Below, piece after piece: positions 10,785 through 21,137 of a DNA stretch of 64,000 bases. The translations under genes and the position numbers were made by a program. The stretch comes from Pezizomycotina sp. ARF18 (Eukaryota; Ascomycota). Below the pieces are notes generated by a model, which saw only the letters and a list, made by a program, of their open reading frames with translations, had not been told where the DNA came from and made no database searches. Every line of letters starts with the position of its first letter. Positions within the stretch are counted from its first letter, which is position 1. The stretch is from contig AZLU01000013.1 of assembly GCA_002224055.1 (NCBI GenBank), positions 1 to 64,000 on the forward strand, read 5' to 3'.

Positions 10785-12917
10785 AACGAGTAAGGAGCGG
10801 ACTTTAAAGGATTTGTTGTCTGTTCAAAATAAAAAGAGAAAGAGATTTTGTAAAAATGATTGGCTGAATTGAAATTTGAAGAAGGAACGATCGAAGGAAC
10901 CACCTAGTAGCAGCTTATGAAGGAGCTGGTTTTTGCTTAAAGAAAGGAGAATAAGTACTAGTAGGATTAAGGACTAATTTCCTGTCCTTGGGGTAAGGCG
11001 TTCCTTTTAAAAGGATCTCTCCATTCTCTCGAATAAGTATTTCTATTATACAATATATAATACAATTACTTACCTAAGTAGTCCTGCCACCCGCTATCAG
11101 TTGACTGCAAATTGGTCCTAACATTATTACTGCACGTATCTATAAGCGGGTTCTTTCCTTTTACTCCATCAAGCAGAGGGGACGAAAGGGGGGGATTTGA
11201 GGTATTTGGGCGGCGTATCTCAGTGAGGGAGCAAGTACTTATCCAATAATATATATATATATATTTTTTTTGGGGGGGGGGGATTCTGTTGCTATTGTGG
11301 GTATCAAATAAGGGTTGTGGTGACGTTGCACTCAGCTTCCGAAACGCCAGCGATTTGCGCGGCGGGAAGAAGTGAGAAACGACATTAGATACGAAGCGAG
11401 AAGCTAATAGAGAAGACCCCTCACAGGGTTTTGCGATAGACGGTCTTGACGGTGTAAATGTATATGTAGACCTTGAATAATAGCAACAATGATAACGGCG
11501 GTATTGAACCGGCAAAAAAGTCAATTGATACAGCGCAGTTATAAATGGTGTTATAGGCAGTGAAATTTTTGTTGTCTTAAGTCTTAAGAATTGCCGGAGA
11601 GTGTCGCCGCGGTCCGGCAGATCAGTCTTTTCGTTTTGAAATGGTGCCCAATCATATATACTCGTGCCACTGGGATAAACGTCGATGCATGCTATATATT
11701 TTCTTATTTAGAACTTCTTTCCTTTACAGTGCGTTCCAGAATCGAAAATTGGTCTTTGAGGATTGGAGGGCACGAGGGCACTATATCTTGGTTTCGTTAA
11801 TCGATATAGTAATAGAAACCATCATTGGCTGACCTTTTGCAGTCCACAAAAAAAAATATGGGTCTTTTGCCGTATACAGGAGGCAGCTCCAGATTTCAAT
11901 CTTAGCCTAAATCGGGTTATGATTTTCGCTTGCTCGGTACCCGCTTGGGGGATCCCTATTTGCTGATAGAGGTTTGCTCTTGCTTTTCCTGGTCGGTCAG
12001 GGCCGGGGGTTCGAAGAATCTAAAAGTTAGACCTGCTATTTCTTCCGGTACCTGCGCAACGGTTACGGGGTCAAAAGGCTGTCACTACTAATTCATTATC
12101 TCTGCCAATCCCACCCATGTTTGAGAAAAGGTCACAAAGAGAAAGGGCAGGAAATGGCAATTGCTGCGAAACGTGCTCTACTGGCGCTGTTAGTTTCCGA
12201 AATGTCAGGCAGCGCTTTTGCCATGGGTGAATTAGTAAAAACATTCGGTTCCAAGTTGTTTCCTTTACCTTGAATAGAAAAGTGCTTCAATAAATACCAA
12301 GAGAAACCATACGGGTTATTTGTAAAAATGATAGCGGATTTATCCGGGGTAGAGAACAAGGCTTCAGGATGTGGAGAATGATATCAGTAAAATAGCGAGG
12401 CACCCGTTGGCCGCGATCCCTAATATTCGTCTTTTTTTTTTTTTTTTTCTTTTTTTTTTTCTTTTTTTTTTTGTTAGCCTTTCTATTGCCCGCCACTAGA
12501 TTTTCATTTTCCGGCGCCTTATCTCTCCCCCGCTATATTAACGTTACTTACTATTATTATTGATTATTTGTATCGAAACCTTAAAAAAAAAAAAAAAAAA
12601 GAAGAAAAAAAAGTGCTATCTCCTTTCACTTCCCTTTTTTTTTTTTTTTTTGGCTAAACAACACGACAAGCCGCACCTTCCTTGTCACCACAGTCTTTTC
12701 TACCTGAAATCATTCCCTCTTTCTGTTTCAATTCCTATTTCTTATTCTTGATTCTCAATTTTCGATATTTTACGATACGTAATCCTTTCTCTTCGGGCCA
12801 CCCTGGGATCTTATCGGAAATAGAAGGGGCAATTGGCTGGTTCGCTTCGGGGTCCCTTTTTTACCTTTTTATCCTCTACTTCAATCCAATCGTTTACCTT
12901 TTTGCCTCAACACGGCA
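10785..12917. other. Intergenic, no gene recognised
   Basis: This is spacer with a T8-G10 homopolymer junction near 11262-11281, T-rich runs at 12430-12470, a poly-A at about 12583-12600 and a poly-T near 12637-12651. Pyrimidine-rich sequence precedes the gene at 12918. One open frame (11066-11524, minus) is compositionally simple and lacks family motifs. Confidence 0.5.
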
Positions 12918-14798
12918 ATGGCGAAAAATAACCCTCCGCAAGCAACGGTCCACTCGGCGCACCACTTGAGCAAATTCCTCAAAGTGCAACCTCCACAATT
13001 GGATGACCTCTCGAAACTTCCCGCGGAATGGAAACCGACTTGCAATAACGGGCTCCTAACCATTCATCTTGAGAAGGGGTTTCCCGAAAAGTTCGACGAA
13101 ATTCTTGAAAAATTGAACCCTTGGGTCGGCACTATGGGGTGGTCAGAGCGAGAACGGGCTACGAGGGGTCGGCGCCAGATACCTGAGGCCATCTGAACTC
13201 CCACAGTCTCAAGCCGCCGAACAATCCGCCGGCGAAAGCCGCCGAGGAAAAGGCAGAAAAGGGTTCTAAAAGTCTGCCGCGAAGGCTGAAATATTGTGCA
13301 ACACGGTTGCCCAGAAGTCGGCATCCACAAACAATCGGTCTTCCTGTCTCTAAATGTGCAACTGCAACAAGAAAAAATTTGCCCAATCCGGCCGCCGAAA
13401 ACATCAACAGGGATTCGTGTTATTTCAAAGTTCTGAGCGCCCACAGCCAACGTACCGGCACAGGTCTGGCTGGACACCTATGGGTCAAAGAGTTGAAGGA
13501 GCATGTTGTGATGAGAAGAGGCATTTTACAGAAGAGAGCAGTATAGAAACTCATGCCGGTCTAAACTGAACAATGGCGAAACTCTGGTAGTCGACACCAA
13601 TCGCGACGACAAGAACAAAAGCCAGCTTAGTGAGGGAAGCATTAAATATTCATTTAATTACGAAACAGAGAACAACACATCCACCGAACCAATTTTGCTG
13701 TAAATAAAAGAGAAACTATGGGTGATGCGCATCGTTCTCACGATGATGGGGAGACCAGAAAGCTTGTGGCAGAACAGAATATGAATGGCGCCAATTCCGA
13801 AATGCCGGCTACGAGGAATATGGCAGAAAAAGATTACTTGAAAAGAGTGGAAGGTAGTGTAACAGGCGAAACTGTTATATATTCCAACGATAACGAAGGT
13901 TAGTCGGACATATTGATCGATTTTCTCCTTGAACCGGTTTTTTCTCCCCACTTAATTATTGATCCCCTTGAATGGCGTCATCTGACAGTATCTCGTTTTA
14001 GCCCTCCATTGCTCGTGATTTCTTCAATCTTTCCAGTTATTGGCCTCGAAAATTTCAAAACAATAAGCTTCTTGAGACCGAAACCTCGTTTCCGGAATTC
14101 AGACTCCATACTTCTATCTCGGTACCGAAGGCGCAACATTTGCCGTTACCTTGAAGACTATGTCGCTTAACTCACTTAGCTACCTGCACGTTGGCGCATC
14201 GAAGAATTGGGTTTTTGTCTGCCGGACGATGCTGTGAAACTCCGAGGAGTTATTCAAAAGCTATACTGGCCTGCCCTTGAAGTGCTCACAGTCCGTTCGA
14301 CATGGGATGGTTTACTTTCCTACTACTCTCTTGAACGCTGCTGGGATCCGGTATGTTGAGGTCGAGCAATTTCCCGGAGAATCTGATCATCACTTGGCCA
14401 TCGGGTACACCAAGGGTGGAACTCGGGGTGCAATATTGCCGAGGCTTGCGGTTATGCTACTGGACGAATATGGCCGGACATGATGGCTCCGCTTGCCGGA
14501 ATTGGCGAATCCGAAGCGACGAAGCTCGCTAAAACTGCCGGTGGAGGCGCCACGCAAAGGCGGACGTCGGACTAAGTCGAATAAAAATGTGGCAAGGGTC
14601 GAGGCAAGAACGTTGATACTGAAGTCTTCGTTGAACCAGATATTACTGGAGAGGATGCCACCCCGATTCTCTACCATAAATGCTGGGCTGGTACAAGAGG
14701 AGGAAAGAAAAATCGGGTGCGGGACGCAACCTGCACCAGCTGTCTTCCTGGGATTCGGTGAAAATTTCAGGAAACGCAAAGCCCCTTTGGAAATCTAA
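12918..14798 (+). CDS. Hypothetical protein, frame-disrupted
   Basis: I do not recognise the family. The reading from ATG 12918 looks coding: an amphipathic start (HHLSKFLKVQPPQLDDLSKL), then LLTIHLEKGFPEKFDEILEK. After a frame change come WSENGLRGVGARYLRPSEL and a Lys/Ala/Glu-rich stretch. Later pieces in several frames also look like protein: NGETLVVDTNRDDKNKS and YSFNYETENNTS near 13570-13700, then DDAVKLRGVIQKLYWPALEV and WDGLLSYYSLERCWDP near 14220-14350. The last is HHLAIGYTKGGTRGAILPRL, followed by a basic region ending at 14798. These could be one gene with several indels and introns, or two neighbouring genes. No catalytic motif or membrane segment is clear. Confidence 0.4.
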
Positions 14799-16043
14799 TC
14801 GGCGGCAGTGATCCGCCCTTTTATTGCAATCCTACTTTGAAATTTGATTGGTGTACATGATTTTCACTTTCCATTCCGCGCTTCTTTTTTACTTTCTTTT
14901 TCCCGATGATAACACTCCACACTAGTCACCTCTCCAGAACTCATATACTCTCACCTCACCATTTATTCCGCATTCTACATCATGCTTCATCTCCTGCAAC
15001 ACTTCACCACTGTATATTGTATTAGCTAGGAACGTTTATTTAACTTCCATGTTCGTTTAAAAATGCTTTCCAATTGTTTTTCCATTTGTTTTTTCCATAT
15101 CCGTATCTTTAGTATGTTTAATAGCCGGGCGGTTCCTGTTTCACGCACACACATACACTTTTCTCCTTTTTTATCCCTGGAAGCAAGAGGAAAGAATTTC
15201 TCTCTCTACTCTACAAAACACTTCGTTTATGACCCTTTCATCATCATCTGTACATATCACACCTTGACCGACGAATCTTACAGGGCGGAATGCTTCTTGT
15301 TTGTAGAAGTTCTGGAATCATATCGGTTTTTCTTCTTCTAAGACAACAAAAGCCATTGGCTTTAACCTGTTGAAGTTTTTTGTTATAAATTTCTCTTCCT
15401 TGTATGTATATGCTTGTATGTATATATATATATATTAAGGTACCACATGGCCTTTCTAGTCGACAAAAAGCCTCTAGACGTCGACGTGCGTAATAATATA
15501 AAATACACGGTCCGTTAAGCAGATACTTTTTTGAAACAGCCCCAAAGGAATAGGTATACCGAACGCCTTTGATAATTCAAATGTGAACTATTTTCCTCTC
15601 TTTTTTTTCACGAAAAAATAAAAATAAAATGCAAGAAACGAAAGAAAGCAAGCAAGGACTACTAGCCATGCGCCGGATATATGTAAAGTACCGTTTATAG
15701 AAGAAAGGGAGGGGGGGGCAGCGGATAGGAATGAGCCTTCTAATTGATTGGGGGGGAAAGAAAGGGGGGGGGGGGTTGAACAAAAAAAAAAAAAAAAGAA
15801 AACAAGGTCGGCGGGATTGAGGGATAATGATATTTTAGAAACAAGTAGGACAGGGCAGGACGCCTATCTAAAAGAAAACAAACAAAGTGAAGACGAGAAA
15901 ACGGATGGCGTTATTAATTCAAACAGTCTCTGAAAATTTTCTGCTTGAAGAGAGGATCCAAGAATATTTCATAATCATAGTCGGAGGGGATCGTAGATCA
16001 GAGGGGATCGTAAAGGGAAGAATTGATGAGAGGAGTGCCCTAT
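14799..16043. other. Intergenic, G-run-rich patch
   Basis: No gene is seen. A purine-rich patch at 15705-15800 has four G runs, including runs of 8, 9 and 12, and then 15 A. A short (TA)n lies near 15421-15435. Confidence 0.5.
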
Positions 16044-16752
16044 CTAGCTAGTTTTGAGAGTACCGTTTGTTTGTCTTATGGTTCTGATGGAGAATAGCGT
16101 GAATGCCGTCCAAGCGTTTGTTGATTCTTGCTTCAGAAGCAACAATTTCAGCTTTGAGCCTTGCTCCATATTGACCTGGTGCAGAAGGTCCTCTCTCAAT
16201 AGCCTTCGACTCCTCCCTAAGCGCGATTCCGTGGCGCCCAATTCCCCGAGACGCAATTCTGTGTCGCGTAGGTCGCCTGGGACTCGATTCTTACTCTTGT
16301 CAACGTGACCCCACACGACTCCAGCTGCAGCGATGATAAGACTCGCAAGGGATACTGCTAGTGCGACATCTCGTTCCTGAAGTAGAGCCGCCATTAGATC
16401 GAACAAGCCTTGCGTGGGTTCGTCACCGTCAGCATTGAGCAGATCGGCCTCGCCGCTATCGGTACCGAGTAGCTTTTCATTGCTACGGCGCTCCTCTGAC
16501 CCGGCCCGAGAAAAACCCAATGCAGCTGTAAATGTGGTCCAGATACTTTGCTCCTTGGCGCAGCCCTGCAACTGAAGGGAGTGACGGTCTCTTGTCAGGG
16601 CGAAATCTAGGGGTGAAATCGCGGATGGAGATGGGGATATGCAAAATCGGCCTCTCGTTGATGAAATCACGGCGTAGCTGGAAGATCGATTCGCATACTC
16701 CCCGTGGACTCTTCGTGCGTCCGGAAGTTCCTGTTCTCGTGAATAACAGCAT
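16044..16752 (-). CDS. Hypothetical protein with one predicted membrane segment
   Basis: I do not recognise the family. The main open part (about 16670-16044) encodes an acidic central region (LLGTDSGEADLLNADGDEP). Next comes the only hydrophobic stretch, ALAVSLASLIIAAAGVVWGH, then a charged helix-prone C-terminus with ELRLGELGATESRLGRSRRL and a possible coiled coil. A preceding open segment in another frame (up to 16752) may be its N-terminus, joined by an indel or intron. The layout suggests a tail-proximal anchored protein with a cytosolic coiled-coil end, but this is inference from composition only. Confidence 0.4.
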
Positions 16753-18133
16753 GCTTAAGCTTCATGATCTCGATAGCGTCATGGTGGCAGGAGTCCTTGC
16801 TGTTGGTCGGAGCTCATAGTTTTTGTTGTTCAGACGGAGCTTGATGTCCAGGCGGCCGCAGGGTATTCTGGTAAGCCTACCTGGAACCATACGGAGCAAA
16901 ATCCCGCGCGGACCAACAGGCGAGCAGCACCTCACATACTGACATGGGTGAAAGCATCCAATTCGAAAAAGAATAGATAGAGAAGAGAAGAGAACGAAAA
17001 CAGATAAAAAGGAGAGAGAGAGAATGAATTTAAGGAAGACCTTGGGAGTTATATCGGGTTCTTTGTAAGTTCGGTCTAGTATATATTGTTTTCTTATAAT
17101 ATATAACAAGCCTGTAATGCAGGGGCTTCTGTGATGAGAATATGGAAGTATGGTGGTGGAGGGAAGAAAAAAGGGAAAAGGGGAAAAAGGAATGACAGAA
17201 AACTCGGCTAAGGTTACTTAAGTAAGCAGCCATTCAAAAAAAAAAAAAAAAAAAAAACCCAAATATGAATTAAATTAGGAAAAGCTATTTCATAAACCGC
17301 AGGGTAAAAGTTATTTTTTTTTTTCGCTTACCCTTCTTTTTCAAAAATGACCACTTTGGGGGAGTTTCTATGATCTTGGCGTCAACAGCATAAGCATGCT
17401 CTTGCTATGTGGTACCTACCTAGATCTACAACATGCTCGTGCTATATTGGCATGAGATTTCAGCAACATCATGTTGGCGCTATACAGTAGTCTCACACTA
17501 TTGACACGCTGTTGCTGGGATGAGGAATTTAGAGCACAGGATTGATATTAAGGTTTGCTATCAAAAAATACGAAAAAAACACTTGTGAAAGGGCCTGGGG
17601 TACTACACAGAATCTATTTTAGGCGACCAATTAATATTGTTTAAAAAAAAAAAAAAAAAAAAAACCTTTAATCTACACGCCGCTTTACCTATAATAGCGA
17701 GACCTATCTTTTCCATAAGCCGATTGTGTATACTTAAAAAGTAAGGAGAAGAGAAATAAAATAATATTATATATTATCTACGGAGGTTATTACTATAAAT
17801 TATTTCAGACCCATTGAAAAGGCGGGTTATAATAATTCTTAAGGGTGTAAATGCATAGTAGAGGGACATATAGAGGGTGGTGTGGTGATGCCCTCTACAA
17901 TCTATCATATTCATTAAAAGGACAAGGGCAGATGAAAAGAACCATAAAGGATATATATTATATATATAAGTATATCTTTTCAAGAAAGGTTGGTCCTCCA
18001 AAGCGAATACGCGTAGCTAGCCAAATCTGCATCGTTAAGGATGATGTCGCCTTGGCCTTGGACCGGACGTTCCAGCATGCATTTGTCAAAACCCAATACC
18101 AATGGCGCTCCCGCAATCTCGAACGTTATTTGG
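16753..18133. other. Intergenic with poly-A tracts and a degenerate repeat
   Basis: No gene is recognised. Poly-A runs lie at about 17236-17257 and 17643-17663. A weak repeat with roughly 37-bp period lies between them (listed separately). TA-rich sequence occupies 17760-17980. Confidence 0.5.
17395..17520. repeat. Degenerate short repeat, about 37-bp period
   Basis: Four related cores of the type CATGCTCTTGCTAT start at about 17395, 17432, 17470 and 17505. They are CATGCTCTTGCTAT, CATGCTCGTGCTAT, CATGTTGGCGCTAT and CACGCTGTTGCTGG. Spacing is 35-38 bp and the sequence between cores is not conserved. It could be an old minisatellite or chance. Confidence 0.35.
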
Positions 18134-19062
18134 TTAATTGTAGTAATAGACGAACCAACGGTGGGGTGCGAATTTGCTGGAATCTGTGATATTCGGATTT
18201 GCTGAAGACAGGTTGGCTTCTGAGACACCCTTGTAGTTCCAGATAGCTCCCACCTCTCTATAATAAGCTCCTTCTGTAGCTCTCGGACCGAAACGAGGAC
18301 GACGATATGGACGTCGCCGCCATAATTTAGTAGTCACCATTTAGCGTCCTCGCGCAACTCAGCAAGTGATTCGCTCTCTCCTGCTTCAATTACTAGCGTT
18401 GGGCGATCTGATTTCCTTGGCCTTTTTAAACCAGGCCGAAAGGCGGTGTTGCCTTCCTTGCTGCGTCTCCTACTATCCCACCCGTCTGGAGATACCGTGT
18501 CGAGCCTGTGTCAACAAATCGTCCTTGGTTATACACGGCATGTTCCGTAACGCCTCTTCTATATCCCTTCCTAGTCGCCGGTGGCCGCCTCGTGAAGGGG
18601 GCCAGGGAGCTTCACAATACCCGCACGGAGGGCCTCGTCGTAAGCCCACCTTACTTGTAAAGAATCGTGCACTTCAGAACTCAAGACTTGAAATTGATCC
18701 CACGCCAAGTTCGTTATGAAAATATATTGCACCGAGCTCTCTCCCCTCAGATATGAGTCCCAACGCGTATTTATTTTCAGGGTAAGGTCAGCGACTGAGG
18801 TATACGGCAACAAGACGTTACTGCTCGACGCCGAGGAGCCTTTCACACGTTGTTGAAGCTGGAGTGCGAAGGAGTCAAGGGCAGGAGGTTCACCATTACC
18901 CAGAGAGGGCGAGCGTGAGGAGGAGCACGACGACACAGAGGTGGGGTTTGAGGCGGAGGAATCGCCCGCGGATGTGACTGATGTAGAAGGAGTACCGGTC
19001 GAGTTCGTACTCTGTCGGCGGAAAAAGCTGGTCCCTATTTCACCTCCATACAAAGATGCCAT
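18134..19062 (-). CDS. Hypothetical Ser/Thr-rich protein
   Basis: I do not recognise the family. An ATG at 19062 opens MASLYGGEIGTSFFRRQS, followed by a long Ser/Thr/Pro-rich disordered region. A folded-looking part follows: LDSFALQLQQRV, SVADLTLKINTRWDSY, YIFITNLAWDQFQVLSSEVH and LQVRWAYDEALRAGIVKLPG. Between 18570 and 18134 the frame changes. A last segment, TEGAYYREVGAIWNYKGVSE, may be the C-terminus or a separate small gene. The first segment ends in a stop at 18571, after which an intron or indel must intervene if it is one gene. Confidence 0.4.
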
Positions 19063-19259
19063 TGTCGAGCTTGTAATTGGGATAGCCCGCGGTGGCCTCG
19101 AATAGGCGGACCGTGGACAGGACGCGGGTTGCGTGATAGACGGTGGGGCGTGATGACGGAGTAGGTGATAAAGTGGGTGGATGCTTTAATTAAGTAATAG
19201 TATACCAGTCAGATTAAAACAAGCTTGAAAGGGATAAAAAAAAGAATAGAGGGCTTATA

Positions 19260-19578
19260 CTAGCGAAATGCTCTTCCTTGCTTAACCTCGAATACCGTCC
19301 CGTATTTGAAGTTCCGGATGCAGACGTCGGCCTTCAGGGTGTTACGCTCTCGCCGTAGGCGTGTCGAAGGTCGAGGCGACGGCGGATCATCACTTGCTGA
19401 ATGCGTCCAGCTTGATGAGGTTCCAGACCTTGCTCGGCTGCGTGGGGACGACGGCGGAGGGGGATGTTTGTAGACTTCGTGACAAGGTGTGAAGCGAAAA
19501 CTGCGGCGGACTACCGGAAGAGGAGAGGAGCAGCGAGAGAATTGTATGAGAGGGGGAAAAAAATTGAGGAGGTGGCAA
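19260..19578 (-). CDS. Hypothetical small protein, possibly mitochondrial
   Basis: The family is not recognised. The N-terminal part (19578-19390) is Ser/Pro-rich with Arg and no acidic residues until KLDAFSK, resembling a mitochondrial presequence (SLHTLSRSLQTSPSAVVP). After a stop or intron at about 19390 it continues with RNTLKADVCIRNFKYGTVFE, which looks like folded coding sequence, and ends at about 19260. It might belong with the gene at 18134-19062 as its 5' part. The call rests on composition only. Confidence 0.3.
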
Positions 19579-19958
19579 GTTTGCCTTTTATGATGACAAA
19601 AAAAAAATTTTTTTTTTTGGGGCGAATTGGGAGGAGTGTGTTGTTGTATAGTGTGTTGAAAGGTGTGATGGAAGGAGGCCGATGTTTGGGGAAAGGTAGC
19701 CTCGATTCAGGAATCAAGAGAAAACTTAGCTTCAAATCCGACTATAATTTGAAAAAAAAATACGAGTATTAAGGGCGAGGTGGTGACCAAGGGCAAGGTT
19801 AGTCACGAATAAAAAGCAAATCATACAGTTTCAATCCCGATCTCAGGATTACTTATTTCCTGTAAAAAAAGACAAGGGAAAAAGGGGTTTTTTTTTTTGA
19901 ACACCTTTTTTTGGGGACCACTTAGGAAATTGTAATTAAGCACAAATTACAGTAATAC

Positions 19959-19989
<31 letters not shown>

Positions 19990-21137
19990 GTATTTTGGTA
20001 TTGATATTGACCAAAAAGAATAAAACCCGAATCAGGAAAGGACCATTTCCTGAACCGTAAAAAAAGAAGGTCCTAAAAAAAATTTTTTTTTCTTGGCTTG
20101 GAAACTGCTCTCCGTATCGACGTCGTCGGAAATTACCCAAATTGGTGATTAATTAAATTACTATATACCCATTATCCGTATCCGAGTAAACAACGCGTCT
20201 CCCCCGAGTACTTTTACACCAAAATGTGGACAATTTTCTACGCGTCCCCTCGACAAATATCTAGATATATATTATTAATAATTAAGAAAGTCTCAATGGG
20301 CAAGATCTAATAAAAAACATTTATTTATACTTAGATATATAATTTTTTTTTTTTCGCGTCGTCGATATCTGTATAGCTCATCTGTACAGAGATTTCTTAG
20401 ATAATCTACAGGTACCTAGCTATAAATATATATATACTACTTCGCCCTCCTTTTCTGTCAGTATGCAACTACATTGTATCGTCAGGCACCCGTATTTTGT
20501 GTATTATAGATTTCTCCTTTTCCAACTCGTTGCGAGCATCGCTAGACCTATTCGGACCGTTTTCAGCCTCGAACTTCAAATCTCCATTTCAAGCATCTGT
20601 ACGAGTATCTTCAACGGTTCGTCACGAGTTTGGTGGCACAGCATTGCACTAGTCACGAGTTTCTCCGCAACCGACTCGAAGGCTTTTACAATATACCAAC
20701 GGTCCCTTTTCTTTTCTCTCTTTTATTTGTATTATAATCGAATACCTCTATGATTCGGTGAGTGTCTTATGTCAATATCCCAACACCGTAATTCTAACAA
20801 CCCCTCTCCAATGAATTCCGAATTTCTTCAAACTTTCCCAATGTCTTTAGTTATGTGTCCATTTCTTTGGAAGCAATGTGGTTTAACTTAATTGGAATTC
20901 ATATATAGCTATGTTATGTACTGACTAAGTGGTTAAACGCCTGTTCATCGTTTTTCTACTTGAGAAAGAAAGCTAATGTTCTTCTTTCTATATCAGGGAT
21001 TATATTTTGACACAAGCTGTTTTTGTTCGCATAGCCAAAGATAAGCCACTGTTTCTGAGCTGTAGGCAGTTCTAGTCAACCGCAGGGGAAATAACCAAAG
21101 AGCTTCACAGCTTTATTTAGCTTCTAAATCCTCGAAA
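19579..21137. other. Intergenic, AT-rich
   Basis: No gene is recognised. The stretch holds a 26-T tract at 19964-19989, several 8-12 base A or T runs, and TA-rich sequence at 20260-20450. The final 100 bp before 21138 may be the 5' leader of the DNMT5-like gene. Confidence 0.5.

Noticed and set aside
11990-12030. A TPsiC-like GGGTTCGAA segment
   Set aside because: The flanks do not form a cloverleaf; no A-box partner lies at the right distance.
17395-17520. CRISPR-like spaced repeat
   Set aside because: Cores are degenerate, only four units exist, no cas genes are present, and the genome is eukaryotic.
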